Of a stretch of DNA of 64,000 nt, positions 10,446 to 20,748 are shown in pieces. Below the pieces are notes generated by a model, which saw nothing but the letters and a program-made list of their open reading frames with translations, was not told the origin of the DNA and searched no databases. How positions within the stretch are numbered: the stretch's first letter is position 1; every line of letters begins with the position of its first letter. Origin of the DNA: Arthrobacter sp. StoSoilB22 (GTDB lineage: Bacteria; Actinomycetota; Actinomycetes; Actinomycetales; Micrococcaceae); NCBI RefSeq assembly GCF_019977315.1, contig NZ_AP024652.1, positions 2,294,001 to 2,358,000 on the forward strand, written 5' to 3'. The translations under genes and the position numbers were made by a program.

Positions 10446-11461
10446 TGGGGGTCCTGACGGGACCGCTGCCACTCATTCCGCCCAAGGGCGTTCCCGGCAG
10501 CCAACAGAAGAAAAGCCCCTCCGTGGTCGCCCTGGGTGGCGGTCACGGACTGGCCGCTTCGTTGTCCGCCCTGCGGCTGCTCACCTCTGAGCTGACGGCA
10601 ATCGTCACAGTCGCGGACGACGGCGGCAGTTCCGGGCGTCTGCGTGAGGAGTACGGTGTCCTTCCGCCCGGAGACCTTCGGATGGCGCTCAGCGCCCTTT
10701 GCGACGATACGGACTGGGGGCGGACGTGGCGGGACGTCATGCAACACCGCTTCGAAGCCGGTTCGGCTAAAGGCGGTTCGCTGGATAACCACGCCATGGG
10801 CAACCTCCTGATCGTCACGTTATGGGAGCTGCTGGGGGACACTGTTGCCGGCCTCAAGTGGGCGGGAGCGCTGCTTGGCGCCCGCGGCCAGGTCCTGCCC
10901 ATGTCCAGCGTTCCCCTCACCATTGAGGGCAAGGCCCGCGTGGAGTTGCCCGATGGCGGCAATGAACTAAGGACGGTTCGGGGACAGGCGAAATGTGCCG
11001 TGGCAGGAAAGCTGGAAGAAGTCAGGCTCCTTCCCGATGCCGCCCCGGCCTGCGTGGAGGCTCTCACTGCTATCGAGCTTGCTGATTGGGTCATCCTCGG
11101 CCCCGGCTCCTGGTACACCTCGGTTCTGCCGCACTTGCTGCTGCCTGAGCTGCGGCGGGCCCTCGGTGACACCGCCGCCAAACGCTGCCTCACCATGAAC
11201 CTGGATGTGGAAACCAAGGAAACTTCCGGCATGACCGCAGCGGACCACTTGGACGTTCTACGCCGCTATGCGCCTGAGTTCACAGTGGACGTGGTCCTGG
11301 CCGATCCCTCAGCCGTGCAGGATCTCAAGGCTTTTGAGAAGGCCGCTGCAATGATCGGTGCCGAAGTGGTGTTGGGTAGAGTAGGTGCGTCGAGGCGCCG
11401 CCCCGTCCATGATCCACTGCTGTTGGCAGCGGCGTACCACGATATTTTCGGGAACAGTTAG
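10445..11461 (+). CDS. yvcK: Gluconeogenesis factor, YvcK/CofD-like
   Basis: A 338-residue protein of the CofD/YvcK fold, needed in other bacteria for growth on gluconeogenic carbon and for cell-wall homeostasis; it binds UDP-sugars. Motifs are VVALGGGHGLAASLSALR near residue 30, TVADDGGSSGRLR near 55, PPGDLRMALSAL, and LDNHAMGNLLI. The open frame continues upstream into rapZ, but the GTG at 10445, overlapping the rapZ stop by one base, gives the expected length and N-terminus. It lies between rapZ and whiA, the conserved order. It may be a target of Ser/Thr kinases in relatives; no evidence for that is visible here. Confidence 0.93.
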   Translation: MGVLTGPLPLIPPKGVPGSQQKKSPSVVALGGGHGLAASLSALRLLTSELTAIVTVADDGGSSGRLREEYGVLPPGDLRMALSALCDDTDWGRTWRDVMQHRFEAGSAKGGSLDNHAMGNLLIVTLWELLGDTVAGLKWAGALLGARGQVLPMSSVPLTIEGKARVELPDGGNELRTVRGQAKCAVAGKLEEVRLLPDAAPACVEALTAIELADWVILGPGSWYTSVLPHLLLPELRRALGDTAAKRCLTMNLDVETKETSGMTAADHLDVLRRYAPEFTVDVVLADPSAVQDLKAFEKAAAMIGAEVVLGRVGASRRRPVHDPLLLAAAYHDIFGNS

Positions 11462-11470
11462 GAACACGCG

Positions 11471-12451
11471 ATGGCACTTACTGCGTCGGTCAAGGACGAA
11501 CTGTCCCGGCTGGACATCAAGAAATCTTCGGTCCGCAAGGCGGAGGTTTCGGCAATGCTGCGTTTTGCGGGCGGCTTGCACATCATTTCGGGACGTATCG
11601 TCATCGAGGCTGAGGTGGATCTTGCCTCCACCGCACGCCGTCTCCGGGCAGCGATCGCCGAAGTTTACGGACATCAGAGTGAAATAATCGTTGTTTCCGG
11701 CGGAGGCTTGCGCCGGGGGAGCCGCTACGTCGTCCGCGTTGTCCGTGACGGCGAGGCGCTGGCCCGCCAAACCGGTTTGCTGGATGGCCGTGGGCGCCCT
11801 GTCCGCGGTCTCCCTTCAGCGGTCGTGAACGGCTCCGCTGCAGATGCTGAGGCTGTGTGGAGGGGTGCATTCCTTGCTCATGGCTCGCTGACCGAACCGG
11901 GTCGCTCCTCCTCCCTTGAAGTGACCTGCCCCGGCCCTGAATCGGCGCTGGCACTGGTCGGCGCAGCCCGACGCTTGGGGATTCAGTCCAAGGCGCGTGA
12001 AGTTCGCGGTGTGGACCGCGTGGTCATCCGCGACGGCGACACCATCGCTGCTCTCTTGACCCGCATGGGCGCGCATGACGCCCTGATGGTTTGGGAAGAA
12101 CGCCGGATGCGAAAAGAAGTACGGGCCACCGCCAACAGGCTGGCCAACTTTGATGACGCCAATCTTCGGCGCTCGGCGCAAGCCGCTGTGGCAGCGGGCG
12201 CCAGGGTGGACCGCGCGTTGGAGATCCTGGGAGACGACGTCCCTGACCACCTCAAGTACGCAGGGGAGCTTCGTGTTGCCCACAAGCAGGCGAGCCTGGA
12301 TGAGCTCGGCCGCCTCGCCGATCCGCCCATGACCAAGGACGCCATCGCGGGCCGTATCCGACGGCTCCTTGCCATGGCGGACAAACGTGCGGTGGATTTG
12401 GGCATTCCCGGGACTGAGGCAAATGTGACTCCCGAAATGATGGACGAGTAG
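11471..12451 (+). CDS. whiA: Sporulation/cell-division regulator WhiA (DUF199)
   Basis: A 326-residue DNA-binding protein. The N-terminal half is a degenerate LAGLIDADG homing-endonuclease-like domain ([24 protein letters not shown], then [11 protein letters not shown] near residue 135); the C-terminal helix-turn-helix domain starts near [17 protein letters not shown] and includes LAHPP-like [18 protein letters not shown]. WhiA controls cell division genes with WhiB in Streptomyces and is kept in non-sporulating actinobacteria. It begins 9 bases after yvcK. The final member of the three-gene cluster; sodA follows after 173 bases. Confidence 0.95.
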   Translation: MALTASVKDELSRLDIKKSSVRKAEVSAMLRFAGGLHIISGRIVIEAEVDLASTARRLRAAIAEVYGHQSEIIVVSGGGLRRGSRYVVRVVRDGEALARQTGLLDGRGRPVRGLPSAVVNGSAADAEAVWRGAFLAHGSLTEPGRSSSLEVTCPGPESALALVGAARRLGIQSKAREVRGVDRVVIRDGDTIAALLTRMGAHDALMVWEERRMRKEVRATANRLANFDDANLRRSAQAAVAAGARVDRALEILGDDVPDHLKYAGELRVAHKQASLDELGRLADPPMTKDAIAGRIRRLLAMADKRAVDLGIPGTEANVTPEMMDE

Positions 12452-12624
12452 GGCGCACCCATAGAATCGAGAAAGTGCGGAGGAAATACTGCAAGGCCAC
12501 CGCGGGTTGTTCCCGATGGAGGCAAGAGCAGTTTGCTTCGCCAAGGATTTCCGGCCGGCCCGCTGGCCGGATGACATAACGAGAGTTACCAACCGGACGT
12601 GAGTCCACTACATTGGAGGATTTC

Positions 12625-13248
12625 GTGACAGAGTACGTTCTGCCCGAGCTCGGCTACGACTACGCAGCACTCGAGCCGCACATTTCTGCAAAGATCATGG
12701 AGCTGCACCACAGCAAGCACCATGCGGCATACGTTGCAGGCGCCAACAACGCCCTCTCCCAACTGGCCGATGCGCGCGAGAAGAATGATTTCGCCAACAT
12801 CAACCGCCTCTCCAAGGACCTCGCGTTCCACACCGGCGGCCACATCAACCACTCCGTGTTCTGGAACAACATCTCCCCGGACGGCGGCGACAAGCCCGAA
12901 GGCGAACTCGCAGCCGCTATCGACGACGCCTTCGGCTCGTTTGATGCTTTCCGTGCTCAGTTCAGCGCAGCTGCCCTGGGCCTGCAGGGTTCCGGCTGGG
13001 CTTTCCTGGCCTATGAGCCCATCGGTGGAAACCTGCTCATCGAGCAGCTCTACGATCAGCAGGGCAACGTAGCCGTGGGCACCACCCCGCTGCTGATGCT
13101 GGACATGTGGGAGCACGCCTTCTACCTGGACTACGTCAACGTCAAGGCTGACTACGTCAAGGCATTCTGGAACATCGTCAACTGGGCAGACGTCGCCAAG
13201 CGCTTCGAAGCCGCCCGCGCCAACGCCACGGGCCTCATCGTCCTCTAG
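12625..13248 (+). CDS. sodA: Superoxide dismutase, Mn/Fe type
   Basis: This 207-residue enzyme dismutates superoxide in the cytoplasm. All four metal ligands sit in recognisable boxes: His in [11 protein letters not shown] near residue 26-32, His in [15 protein letters not shown], and Asp and His in [12 protein letters not shown] near the C-terminus. The open frame starts at a TTG (12613), but that lies inside the ribosome-binding site; GGAGGA at 12615-12620 places translation at the GTG 12625, giving [12 protein letters not shown] after the initiator. Mn versus Fe use cannot be settled by eye, although the actinobacterial branch is usually Mn. A strong terminator follows. Confidence 0.95.
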   Translation: MTEYVLPELGYDYAALEPHISAKIMELHHSKHHAAYVAGANNALSQLADAREKNDFANINRLSKDLAFHTGGHINHSVFWNNISPDGGDKPEGELAAAIDDAFGSFDAFRAQFSAAALGLQGSGWAFLAYEPIGGNLLIEQLYDQQGNVAVGTTPLLMLDMWEHAFYLDYVNVKADYVKAFWNIVNWADVAKRFEAARANATGLIVL

Positions 13249-13317
13249 TTGGTGAGTTCCGGTTCACGCAGATGTAATAAAAGTCACCTTTAGCGTGAAA
13301 TCGGGCGAAATGCTCAA

Positions 13318-13349
13318 AAGCCTGCCTCCGCAGTTGCGGGGGCAGGCTT
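13318..13349 (+). terminator. Rho-independent terminator after sodA
   Basis: A 14-base-pair stem with one G-T pair and an AGTT loop (arms AAGCCTGCCTCCGC and GCGGGGGCAGGCTT) lies 69 bases after sodA. The T-run is short (TTAGTT), with AAAA before the stem, so it could also work in the other direction. Confidence 0.7.
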
Positions 13350-13513
13350 AGTTAAACGTAAGATGGATCACGGAAGGCGGTTAGCCTTCAGCAACGTGGC
13401 TGGTCGCCCTCCGATCTGATAATCACCTCTGCCCAAAGACGTGCGGGGTCTGTTAGTTGGAAATATTTGATCCGACTCACTAGGCGTGCTTGCAAGAGCA
13501 CCAAGGAGATTGA

Positions 13514-14530
<1,017 letters not shown>

Positions 14531-14539
14531 GGTAGACAC

Positions 14540-15766
14540 ATGACATCTCACACCCTCAACGAACTCATCGCTGAAGGTGTCCGCGGGCGGTACATTCTGG
14601 TCAGAAGTGACCTGAATGTGCCGCTCGACGGCTCTGCAGTGACCGACGACGGCCGTATCAAGGCCTCCCTTCCGGTCCTCAAGAAGCTGTCGGACGCCGG
14701 TGCCCGTGTGCTCGTAACCGCCCACCTCGGCCGCCCCAAAGGCACACCTGAGGAAAAGTACTCCCTGAAGCCCGCTGCAGCCCGTCTGGCGGAACTCGCG
14801 GACTTCACGGTCCAGCTGGCCGAAGACACGGTGGGAGATTCCGCCAAGGCGCTTGCAGCCAATCTCCAGGACGGCGAAGTTCTCGTCTTGGAAAACGTTC
14901 GGTTCGATGCCCGCGAAACCAGCAAGGACGACGCCGAGCGTGGCGCGTTTGCTGACGAACTGGTTGCCCTCACCGGAACAAACGGTGCCTTCGTCGATGA
15001 CGCTTTTGGCGCCGTCCACCGGAAACACGCCAGCGTCTTCGATGTCGCTACTCGCCTGCCGTCGTACCTGGGCGACCTCGTTCACACGGAGGTAGAGGTT
15101 CTTCGGAAGCTCACCACGGACACCCAGCGTCCCTACGTTGTGGTTCTTGGTGGCTCCAAGGTTTCGGACAAGCTGGCAGTCATCGACAACCTCCTGGGCA
15201 AGGCTGACACCATCCTGGTTGGCGGGGGAATGCTCTTCACCTTCCTGGCCGCAGCCGGACACAAGGTCGCGGGCAGCCTCCTTGAAGAGGACCAGATTCC
15301 TGTCGTCCAGGATTACCTCAAGCGCGCGTCCGATGCCGGAACGTCGTTCGTGATCCCCACAGACGTGGTGGTCGCAAGCCGTTTCGCTGCAGACGCTGAG
15401 CACGAGGTCGTCAAGGCAGACGCCATTGAGGACAGCCGTTTTGGTGCTTCCGGGATTGGGCTTGATATTGGCCCGGAATCTGCATCGGCATTCGCTGCCC
15501 AGATCGAGGGTGCCAAAACCGTGTTCTGGAACGGCCCCATGGGCGTCTTCGAATTCGAGGCCTTCTCCAGCGGCACGCGCGCCATTGCGCAGGCCCTGAC
15601 GGATACCGTTGCGTTCACCGTAGTTGGTGGCGGCGATTCTGCTGCAGCAGTCCGCACCCTCGGCTTCGAGGATTCGCAGTTCGGCCACATTTCCACCGGT
15701 GGCGGCGCCAGCCTGGAATACCTTGAAGGCAAGGAACTTCCCGGTCTGAGCGTCCTGGACCGCTAA
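14540..15766 (+). CDS. pgk: Phosphoglycerate kinase
   Basis: The 408-residue glycolytic kinase transfers phosphate between 1,3-bisphosphoglycerate and ADP. Substrate-binding residues are in RSDLNVPL near residue 23 and TAHLGRPKG near residue 62; [24 protein letters not shown] and the nucleotide-binding [10 protein letters not shown] near residue 365 are all present, as is the [14 protein letters not shown] box. Length is normal. The start is ATG 14540, 9 bases after gap. A strong inverted repeat lies between it and tpiA, which may set the relative expression of the two parts of the operon. Confidence 0.97.
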   Translation: MTSHTLNELIAEGVRGRYILVRSDLNVPLDGSAVTDDGRIKASLPVLKKLSDAGARVLVTAHLGRPKGTPEEKYSLKPAAARLAELADFTVQLAEDTVGDSAKALAANLQDGEVLVLENVRFDARETSKDDAERGAFADELVALTGTNGAFVDDAFGAVHRKHASVFDVATRLPSYLGDLVHTEVEVLRKLTTDTQRPYVVVLGGSKVSDKLAVIDNLLGKADTILVGGGMLFTFLAAAGHKVAGSLLEEDQIPVVQDYLKRASDAGTSFVIPTDVVVASRFAADAEHEVVKADAIEDSRFGASGIGLDIGPESASAFAAQIEGAKTVFWNGPMGVFEFEAFSSGTRAIAQALTDTVAFTVVGGGDSAAAVRTLGFEDSQFGHISTGGGASLEYLEGKELPGLSVLDR

Positions 15767-15774
15767 GCATCAAC

Positions 15775-15808
15775 CGACCGGCAGGGCGCAACCGCGTCCT
15801 GCCGGTCG
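15775..15808 (+). repeat. Hairpin in the pgk-tpiA spacer
   Basis: A 14-base-pair stem (arms CGACCGGCAGGGCG and CGTCCTGCCGGTCG, one G-T pair) around a 6-base loop fills most of the 75-base gap. Only TTCC follows, so full termination is doubtful; a partial terminator or RNA-processing site is more likely because tpiA has only a short leader after it. Confidence 0.6.
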
Positions 15809-15841
15809 TTCCATATCTCAACGCATTTTTTTGGAGTTCAT

Positions 15842-16657
15842 GTGACTACCTCTGCTAACGGCAACTTCATCCGCAAACCCTTCATCGCCGGCAACTGGAA
15901 GATGAACATGGACCACGTCCAGGGAATCACCTTGCTGCAGAAGCTGGCCTGGACACTGTCCGACGCCAAGCACGACTACAGCCGTACCGAGGTGGCAGTG
16001 TTTCCTCCGTTCACGGACCTCCGCGGTGTCCAGACGCTGGTTCAGGGTGACGAGCTGGAAGTCGTCTACGGCGGCCAGGACCTGTCCCAGTTTGACTCCG
16101 GCGCTTACACGGGCGATATCTCCGGTCAGTTCCTGAGCAAGCTTGGCTGTGCCTACGTCCTGGTGGGCCACAGTGAACGCCGCACTATCCACAACGAGTC
16201 TGACGATGTTCTGAACGCCAAGGTCAAGGCCGGCTTCCGTCACGGAGTTACTCCCGTACTGTGCGTAGGAGAGGGCCTTGAGATCCGTCAGGCGGGCACG
16301 CACGTGGAGCACACCCTGGCTCAGCTTCGCGCCGGTGTGGAAGGCCTCACGGCTGAGCAAGCTGCTGAACTCGTTGTGGCTTACGAACCCGTCTGGGCCA
16401 TTGGCACCGGCGAAGTCGCGGGCCCGGAAGACGCACAGGAAATGTGCGCAGCCATCCGTGCTGAGCTCGCCGAACTCTTCGACGAAACCGTCGCAGCGAA
16501 GACACGACTGCTCTACGGCGGCTCTGTCAAGGCCAACAATGCTGCAGCCATCATGGCAGAAAGCGACGTTGACGGATTGCTTGTGGGTGGCGCCAGCCTG
16601 GACCCCGCTGAGTTTGCTAACATTGTCAGGTTCGAGAGCCACCTCGTCACGGACTAG
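15842..16657 (+). CDS. tpiA: Triosephosphate isomerase
   Basis: A 271-residue TIM-barrel enzyme that interconverts dihydroxyacetone phosphate and glyceraldehyde-3-phosphate. The active-site Lys is in [11 protein letters not shown] near residue 18, the electrophilic His in [13 protein letters not shown], and the catalytic Glu in [15 protein letters not shown], with the phosphate-gripping loop [10 protein letters not shown] near the end. The start is GTG 15842. It is somewhat longer than the E. coli enzyme because of an N-terminal tail of about 15 residues, common in this lineage. secG follows 36 bases later. Confidence 0.97.
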   Translation: MTTSANGNFIRKPFIAGNWKMNMDHVQGITLLQKLAWTLSDAKHDYSRTEVAVFPPFTDLRGVQTLVQGDELEVVYGGQDLSQFDSGAYTGDISGQFLSKLGCAYVLVGHSERRTIHNESDDVLNAKVKAGFRHGVTPVLCVGEGLEIRQAGTHVEHTLAQLRAGVEGLTAEQAAELVVAYEPVWAIGTGEVAGPEDAQEMCAAIRAELAELFDETVAAKTRLLYGGSVKANNAAAIMAESDVDGLLVGGASLDPAEFANIVRFESHLVTD

Positions 16658-16693
16658 TCCGGCTCCCGATTTCCGCTTCTTCGAAAGGCCGTC

Positions 16694-16951
16694 GTGGACG
16701 TTCTTCAAGTCATTCTGCAGATCCTGCTGGGCATCACCAGCCTTCTGCTGACTCTGCTCATCCTCCTGCACAAGGGACGTGGCGGCGGTTTGTCCGACAT
16801 GTTCGGTGGTGGTATGAGCTCCGGATTGAGTTCGTCCGGTGTCGCCGAGCGTAACCTGAACCGCTTCACCATTATCCTTGGCATCACGTGGGGCGTCGTG
16901 ATCATCGGCTTGGGCCTGATCATGCGATTCACCTCCGGTGGCGATTCCTAG
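16694..16951 (+). CDS. secG: Preprotein translocase subunit SecG
   Basis: A small (85 residue) inner-membrane subunit of the SecYEG channel. It has two hydrophobic helices, residues 3-24 (ILQILLGITSLLLTLLILL) and 56-77 (TIILGITWGVVIIGLGLIM), joined by a Gly/Ser-rich loop with the family motif GRGGGLSDMFGGG. The GTG start at 16694 has GAAAGG 7-12 bases upstream. The tpiA-secG adjacency is conserved in actinobacteria and low-GC Gram-positives. A strong terminator follows at once. Confidence 0.95.
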   Translation: MDVLQVILQILLGITSLLLTLLILLHKGRGGGLSDMFGGGMSSGLSSSGVAERNLNRFTIILGITWGVVIIGLGLIMRFTSGGDS

Positions 16952-16961
16952 TCCTACCAGG

Positions 16962-16995
16962 AAAGGGAGGCTCCTGACGGGAGCCTCCCTTTTTT
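16962..16995 (+). terminator. Rho-independent terminator after secG
   Basis: The arms AAAGGGAGGCTCC and GGAGCCTCCCTTT pair perfectly around a 5-base loop and run into six T residues, 10 bases after the secG stop. This is one of the most canonical terminators in the window and closes the gap-pgk-tpiA-secG unit. Confidence 0.9.
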
Positions 16996-17039
16996 GTCCC
17001 GGGCACCCAACGCTACTGCCGCCGTCGGGCCCCTCGCAC

Positions 17040-17045
17040 TAGACT
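17040..17045 (+). promoter_or_regulatory. -10-like hexamer upstream of rbpA
   Basis: TAGACT lies 50 bases before the rbpA ATG that I prefer and 7 bases before an in-frame TTG at 17053. It therefore fits either a 40-base leader with the ATG or a leaderless TTG start that would add 14 residues. No -35 element is clear. Confidence 0.4.
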
Positions 17046-17094
17046 TGCCCTGTTGGCCGTGACGGCCCACCACCGAGTCGCGAGGGGTTCGAAA

Positions 17095-17490
17095 ATGGTT
17101 CATGGCACGTCCGGATATCGGGGCACACGCGTAGGCGTTACCCAGGGTTCCAGTCCGCGACATCAGAGCGACCACGGCCCCGGACAACAAGTGCCGCGTA
17201 TTCGCGTTCCCTACTGGTGCGCCAAGGGACACGAAACGCGGCTTGTTTTCCTTAAACTGCCGGACGAGCAGATTCCCAAGACGTGGGACTGTCCCAAATG
17301 TGGTTCGCCCGCCACGCGTGACCCCGGGCATCCGGCCCCGGAAAGACCTGACGATGAGATTTTCAAATCTCACCTGGACTACGTTAAAGAACGACGCTCC
17401 AGCCAGGATGCCGAAGTGGCCCTGGCCGGAGCGCTGGATCGGTTACGCGCCCGCGGGGTCCTTCCGGACCAACTGCTGGGGGACACGTGA
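17095..17490 (+). CDS. rbpA: RNA polymerase-binding protein RbpA
   Basis: RbpA (131 residues) is an actinobacterial transcription activator that binds RNA polymerase and the principal sigma factor and stabilises the open complex. The sequence has the basic N-terminal tail (RGTRVGVTQGS), the zinc-binding core YWCAKGHE...WDCPKCGSPA, and the helical sigma-interaction region KSHLDYVKERRS...LAGALDRLRARG. The ATG at 17095 is preferred because GAGGGG lies 7 bases upstream; a TTG at 17053 is the alternative. Its last 48 bases overlap the end of pgl on the opposite strand, which leaves no room for a terminator between these convergent genes. Confidence 0.92.
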   Translation: MVHGTSGYRGTRVGVTQGSSPRHQSDHGPGQQVPRIRVPYWCAKGHETRLVFLKLPDEQIPKTWDCPKCGSPATRDPGHPAPERPDDEIFKSHLDYVKERRSSQDAEVALAGALDRLRARGVLPDQLLGDT

Positions 17491-18261
17491 CGCCGCATTC
17501 TCGTCGATAAGCCATAGGGTCCTCGCCCGCCCCACCGGACCCGCTGCGGGGACCTGAACAGGGTTGGCACCCGCGAGGGCCAGGCCCACGGCTCCTGCCT
17601 TATCCTCGCCGGCAACAACCATCCAGATTTCCTGTGCGGTATTGATCGCTGGAAGCGTCAGCGAGATGCGCGACGGCGGCGGCTTAGGTGAGTTCTCCAC
17701 GCCCACCACAGTGCGGGTCTTCTCGCGAATTCCGGCTTGCTCAGGAAAGAGCGATGCTACGTGTGCATCTGGTCCAACGCCCAAGAGCAGGATGTCAAAG
17801 CGCGGCAGGATTCCCGGTTGCTCAGGCCTGTTGTCTGATGTGTCTGCTGCGTGCTCAGCCTCAGCAGCTGCCTTGAGCTCCTGGGCGTAAGCTGCTGCTG
17901 CTTCGTCAGCTGTGGCATATGCATCGGTGGAGCCGGGTTCGTGAACCCTGGCCGGGTCGACCGCCAAGTGGGCTAGCAGTGCTTGGTGGGCCTGGCGCGT
18001 GTTCCTGTCATCGCTGTCGGCAGCGACGAACCGTTCATCGCCCCACCAGAAGTTCACCCTCGACCAATCCACGGCAGGTGCGGCAGCGGAGTCAGCCACA
18101 GCCTTCAGGGTCCCGATACCAACGGTTCCGCCGGTGAGGACCACCGTGGCCTCGCCATGCTTGTCCTGGACATCCACAAGCTTGGTGATCAGACGTGCCG
18201 CTATGGCGGCCATCAACACCTTCGAGTCGGGGTGGATACTTACTCTGGGCTCAGCGTGCAC
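17443..18261 (-). CDS. pgl: 6-Phosphogluconolactonase
   Basis: The 272-residue enzyme hydrolyses 6-phosphogluconolactone in the oxidative pentose phosphate pathway. Family motifs are VVLTGGTVGI near residue 40, VNFWWGDERFVAADS near residue 70-84, and LLGVGPDAHVASLFPE near 160. The start is GTG at 18261-18259. It overlaps the end of opcA by 11 bases and is the last gene of the tkt-tal-pgi-zwf-opcA-pgl operon. Its C-terminal 15 residues are encoded antisense to the end of rbpA. An insertion of acidic, Ala-rich sequence (about residues 112-150) lengthens it relative to the E. coli-type enzyme. Confidence 0.93.
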   Translation of the reverse strand: MHAEPRVSIHPDSKVLMAAIAARLITKLVDVQDKHGEATVVLTGGTVGIGTLKAVADSAAAPAVDWSRVNFWWGDERFVAADSDDRNTRQAHQALLAHLAVDPARVHEPGSTDAYATADEAAAAYAQELKAAAEAEHAADTSDNRPEQPGILPRFDILLLGVGPDAHVASLFPEQAGIREKTRTVVGVENSPKPPPSRISLTLPAINTAQEIWMVVAGEDKAGAVGLALAGANPVQVPAAGPVGRARTLWLIDENAASRVPQQLVRKDPAGA

Positions 18262-19192
18262 TGGTCTGGACTCTCCTCTGACTGGTAAGTGGAAGTCCCA
18301 TCGTAATCACTTCTCCGAACACTTCGTCCGGATCAAGCCGCCGCAGTTCTTCAGCGAGGCAGTCCTTGAGGCTTCGGCGGGGGAGCGTGATGCGTTGTGC
18401 CGGCTGCCCGGGTTGGGTCAGCTCGGCAACAGAGAGGCCGGGACGGAAGAGCTGGACGTCGCCACTGGCACGCGTCAGGCGGACACGGCGGATACCGGTA
18501 CCTGCAGGGTCCGCCACAATTGTGACCGGGGCCTCCAGCGCCAGACTGAGCCACGCCGCCAGCAACAGGGTGCTGGGGGAATCGGAAGCGCCTTCAACGG
18601 CAACGGCGGAGACAGGGTCGCTATCGACCTGGTCAAAGACAGCCGCGAGTTGCATGCGCCAGTTGGTCAGCCGGGTCCATGCCAGATCGGTATCGCCGGC
18701 CTTGTAGGTGGCACGGATGTTTTCCAGGGCCAGGCGCGGGTCCGGCTCGTTGGCGGAGTCGGTGATGCGTCGGTGCGCGATGCGGCCGATGGAGGTCTCG
18801 CAGGCGCTTTCCGGCGCGCCGTGAGGCCACCACGCCACGATCGGTGCGTCCGGCAGCAGGAGAGCGGCCACAAGGGATTCGCTTTCGTGGGCCATGTGAC
18901 CGTGACCTCGCAGGACGATGACTTCAGATGCACCGGCGTCGCCACCGACGCGGATCTGCGCGTCGAGGCGGTCAGGGCCTTCAACGCCTGCGTCGGCGAG
19001 GACAATGATCCGGCAGGGGTGTTCCCTGCTGGCTTCGTTGGCCGCTTCGATGGCTTCTTCTTCATACCCGGACTTCGTCACCACTACCAGGGTCAGTACA
19101 CGGCCCAAGGCAATCACGCCGCCTTGCTCGCGCAGGGACATGATCTTCTTGGAGATCTTGGAGGTGGTTGTGTCGGGAAGATCTACGATCAT
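18251..19192 (-). CDS. opcA: Glucose-6-phosphate dehydrogenase assembly protein OpcA
   Basis: A 313-residue actinobacterial/cyanobacterial helper needed for full activity of glucose-6-phosphate dehydrogenase. Recognisable parts are the N-terminal MIVDLPDTTTSKISKKIMSL, the central HPCRIIVLAD segment and the PIVAWWPHGAPE box, the usual WWP motif. It lies directly downstream of zwf with a 4-base overlap (ATGA), which matches the conserved zwf-opcA-pgl order and supports cotranslation with its partner. No catalytic motif is expected. Confidence 0.94.
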   Translation of the reverse strand: MIVDLPDTTTSKISKKIMSLREQGGVIALGRVLTLVVVTKSGYEEEAIEAANEASREHPCRIIVLADAGVEGPDRLDAQIRVGGDAGASEVIVLRGHGHMAHESESLVAALLLPDAPIVAWWPHGAPESACETSIGRIAHRRITDSANEPDPRLALENIRATYKAGDTDLAWTRLTNWRMQLAAVFDQVDSDPVSAVAVEGASDSPSTLLLAAWLSLALEAPVTIVADPAGTGIRRVRLTRASGDVQLFRPGLSVAELTQPGQPAQRITLPRRSLKDCLAEELRRLDPDEVFGEVITMGLPLTSQRRVQTSAR

Positions 19193-20733
19193 GGCCTTCT
19201 CCAGGTTCGTCCGTCACGGGCCAGCAAGGCATCGGCCGAGGCCGGCCCCCAACTACCCGGTGCGTAGGGTTGCGGTTGTTCATCGAGCCCGGCCCAGTAT
19301 TCCTCGAACGGGTCAAGGATCTTCCAGGACAGTTCCACTTCCTGGTGGCGCGGGAACAGCGGCGGCTCACCCAGAAGTACGTCCAGGATGAGGCGTTCAT
19401 AGGCTTCGGGGCTGGACTCGGTGAAGGAGTGGCCGTAGCCGAAGTCCATGGTGACATCGCGGACTTCCATCTGCGTGCCCGGAACCTTGGAGCCCAACCG
19501 GATGGTTGCGCCCTCGTCGGGCTGCACGCGGATGACCACGGCGTTCTGTCCAAAGTCGTCCTCGCCGTGATCACGGAACAGCAGGTTGGGTGCGCGTTTG
19601 AAGACCACGGCGATCTCCGTGACGCGACGGCCCAAACGCTTGCCGGCCCGCAGATAGAACGGCACACCATTCCACCGACGCGTGTTGATGTCCACCCGGA
19701 TCGCGGCAAACGTCTCGGTCTTGGAATCGGCCGGGATTCCGTCTTCGTCCAGGTAGCCCAGGACTTCCTCGCCGCCCTGCCAGCCTCCGGTGAACTGACC
19801 ACGTGCGGAGTGTGTGGAGAGGTCCTCGGGCAGCTTGACCGCTGCGAGGACCTTTTCCTTCTCCGCCCGCAAGTCATCGGCGTTGAAGGAGATGGGCTCT
19901 TCCATCGCTGTCAACGCGAGCAACTGGAGCAGGTGGTTCTGGATAACATCGCGGGCAGCACCCACGCCGTCGTAATACCCCGCACGCCCACCGGTGCCGA
20001 TGTCCTCGGCCATGGTGATCTGGACGTGGTCTACGTAGTTGGCGTTCCAGAGCGGTTCGAACAGCTGGTTCGCGAAGCGCAACGCCAGGATGTTCTGCAC
20101 CGTCTCCTTACCCAAGTAGTGGTCGATCCTGAACACGGCGTCAGCCGGGAATACCGACTCCACAATGTCGTTGAGCTGGCGGGCAGACTCAAGATCGTGC
20201 CCGAACGGCTTCTCGATGACCACACGCCGCCATTGCCCCGGCTTCGCCTGCGCCAAGCCATGCTTGGACAGCTGCCGGCAGACCTGTTCAAACGCTTTGG
20301 GCGGGATGGACAGGTAGAACCCGTGGTTCCCACGGGTTCCCCGGGTCTCATCCAGCTCGTCCAGCACATCGCCCAGACGTTCGAAAGCGTCGTCGTCGTC
20401 GAACTCGCCCTGAACAAAACGGATACCGGAGGCAAGCTGCTCCCACACCGCTTCATCAAATTTGGTCCGCGCGTGCGCCTTGACGTTTTCCTTGACTTCG
20501 GCCGCGAACTCGGTGTTATCCCACTCACGACGACCGAAGCCCACCAACGCGAAGCTGGGAGGCAAGAGGCCGCGGTTGGCGAGATCATAGACCGCCGGCA
20601 TGAGCTTCTTACGAGCCAGGTCCCCGGTGACTCCGAAGAACACCAACGACGACGGCCCGGCAATCCGATTCAGGCGACGGTCCCGCGGATCCCGCAAAGG
20701 ATTCCGGGTACTGCCGTTCTTAGTTTCTGGCAT
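19189..20733 (-). CDS. zwf: Glucose-6-phosphate 1-dehydrogenase
   Basis: The 514-residue enzyme oxidises glucose-6-phosphate to the lactone with NADP. The coenzyme motif is FGVTGDLARKKLMPAVYDL near residue 33, the catalytic box RIDHYLGKETVQN is near residue 200, and the substrate/structural-NADP segments RAGKRLGRR and PDEGATIRLG follow. The start is ATG at 20733; a 15-base gap separates it from pgi upstream. It works with OpcA and the lactonase encoded just downstream. Confidence 0.97.
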   Translation of the reverse strand: MPETKNGSTRNPLRDPRDRRLNRIAGPSSLVFFGVTGDLARKKLMPAVYDLANRGLLPPSFALVGFGRREWDNTEFAAEVKENVKAHARTKFDEAVWEQLASGIRFVQGEFDDDDAFERLGDVLDELDETRGTRGNHGFYLSIPPKAFEQVCRQLSKHGLAQAKPGQWRRVVIEKPFGHDLESARQLNDIVESVFPADAVFRIDHYLGKETVQNILALRFANQLFEPLWNANYVDHVQITMAEDIGTGGRAGYYDGVGAARDVIQNHLLQLLALTAMEEPISFNADDLRAEKEKVLAAVKLPEDLSTHSARGQFTGGWQGGEEVLGYLDEDGIPADSKTETFAAIRVDINTRRWNGVPFYLRAGKRLGRRVTEIAVVFKRAPNLLFRDHGEDDFGQNAVVIRVQPDEGATIRLGSKVPGTQMEVRDVTMDFGYGHSFTESSPEAYERLILDVLLGEPPLFPRHQEVELSWKILDPFEEYWAGLDEQPQPYAPGSWGPASADALLARDGRTWRRP

Positions 20734-20748
20734 GTTTGGTTCTGTGCC

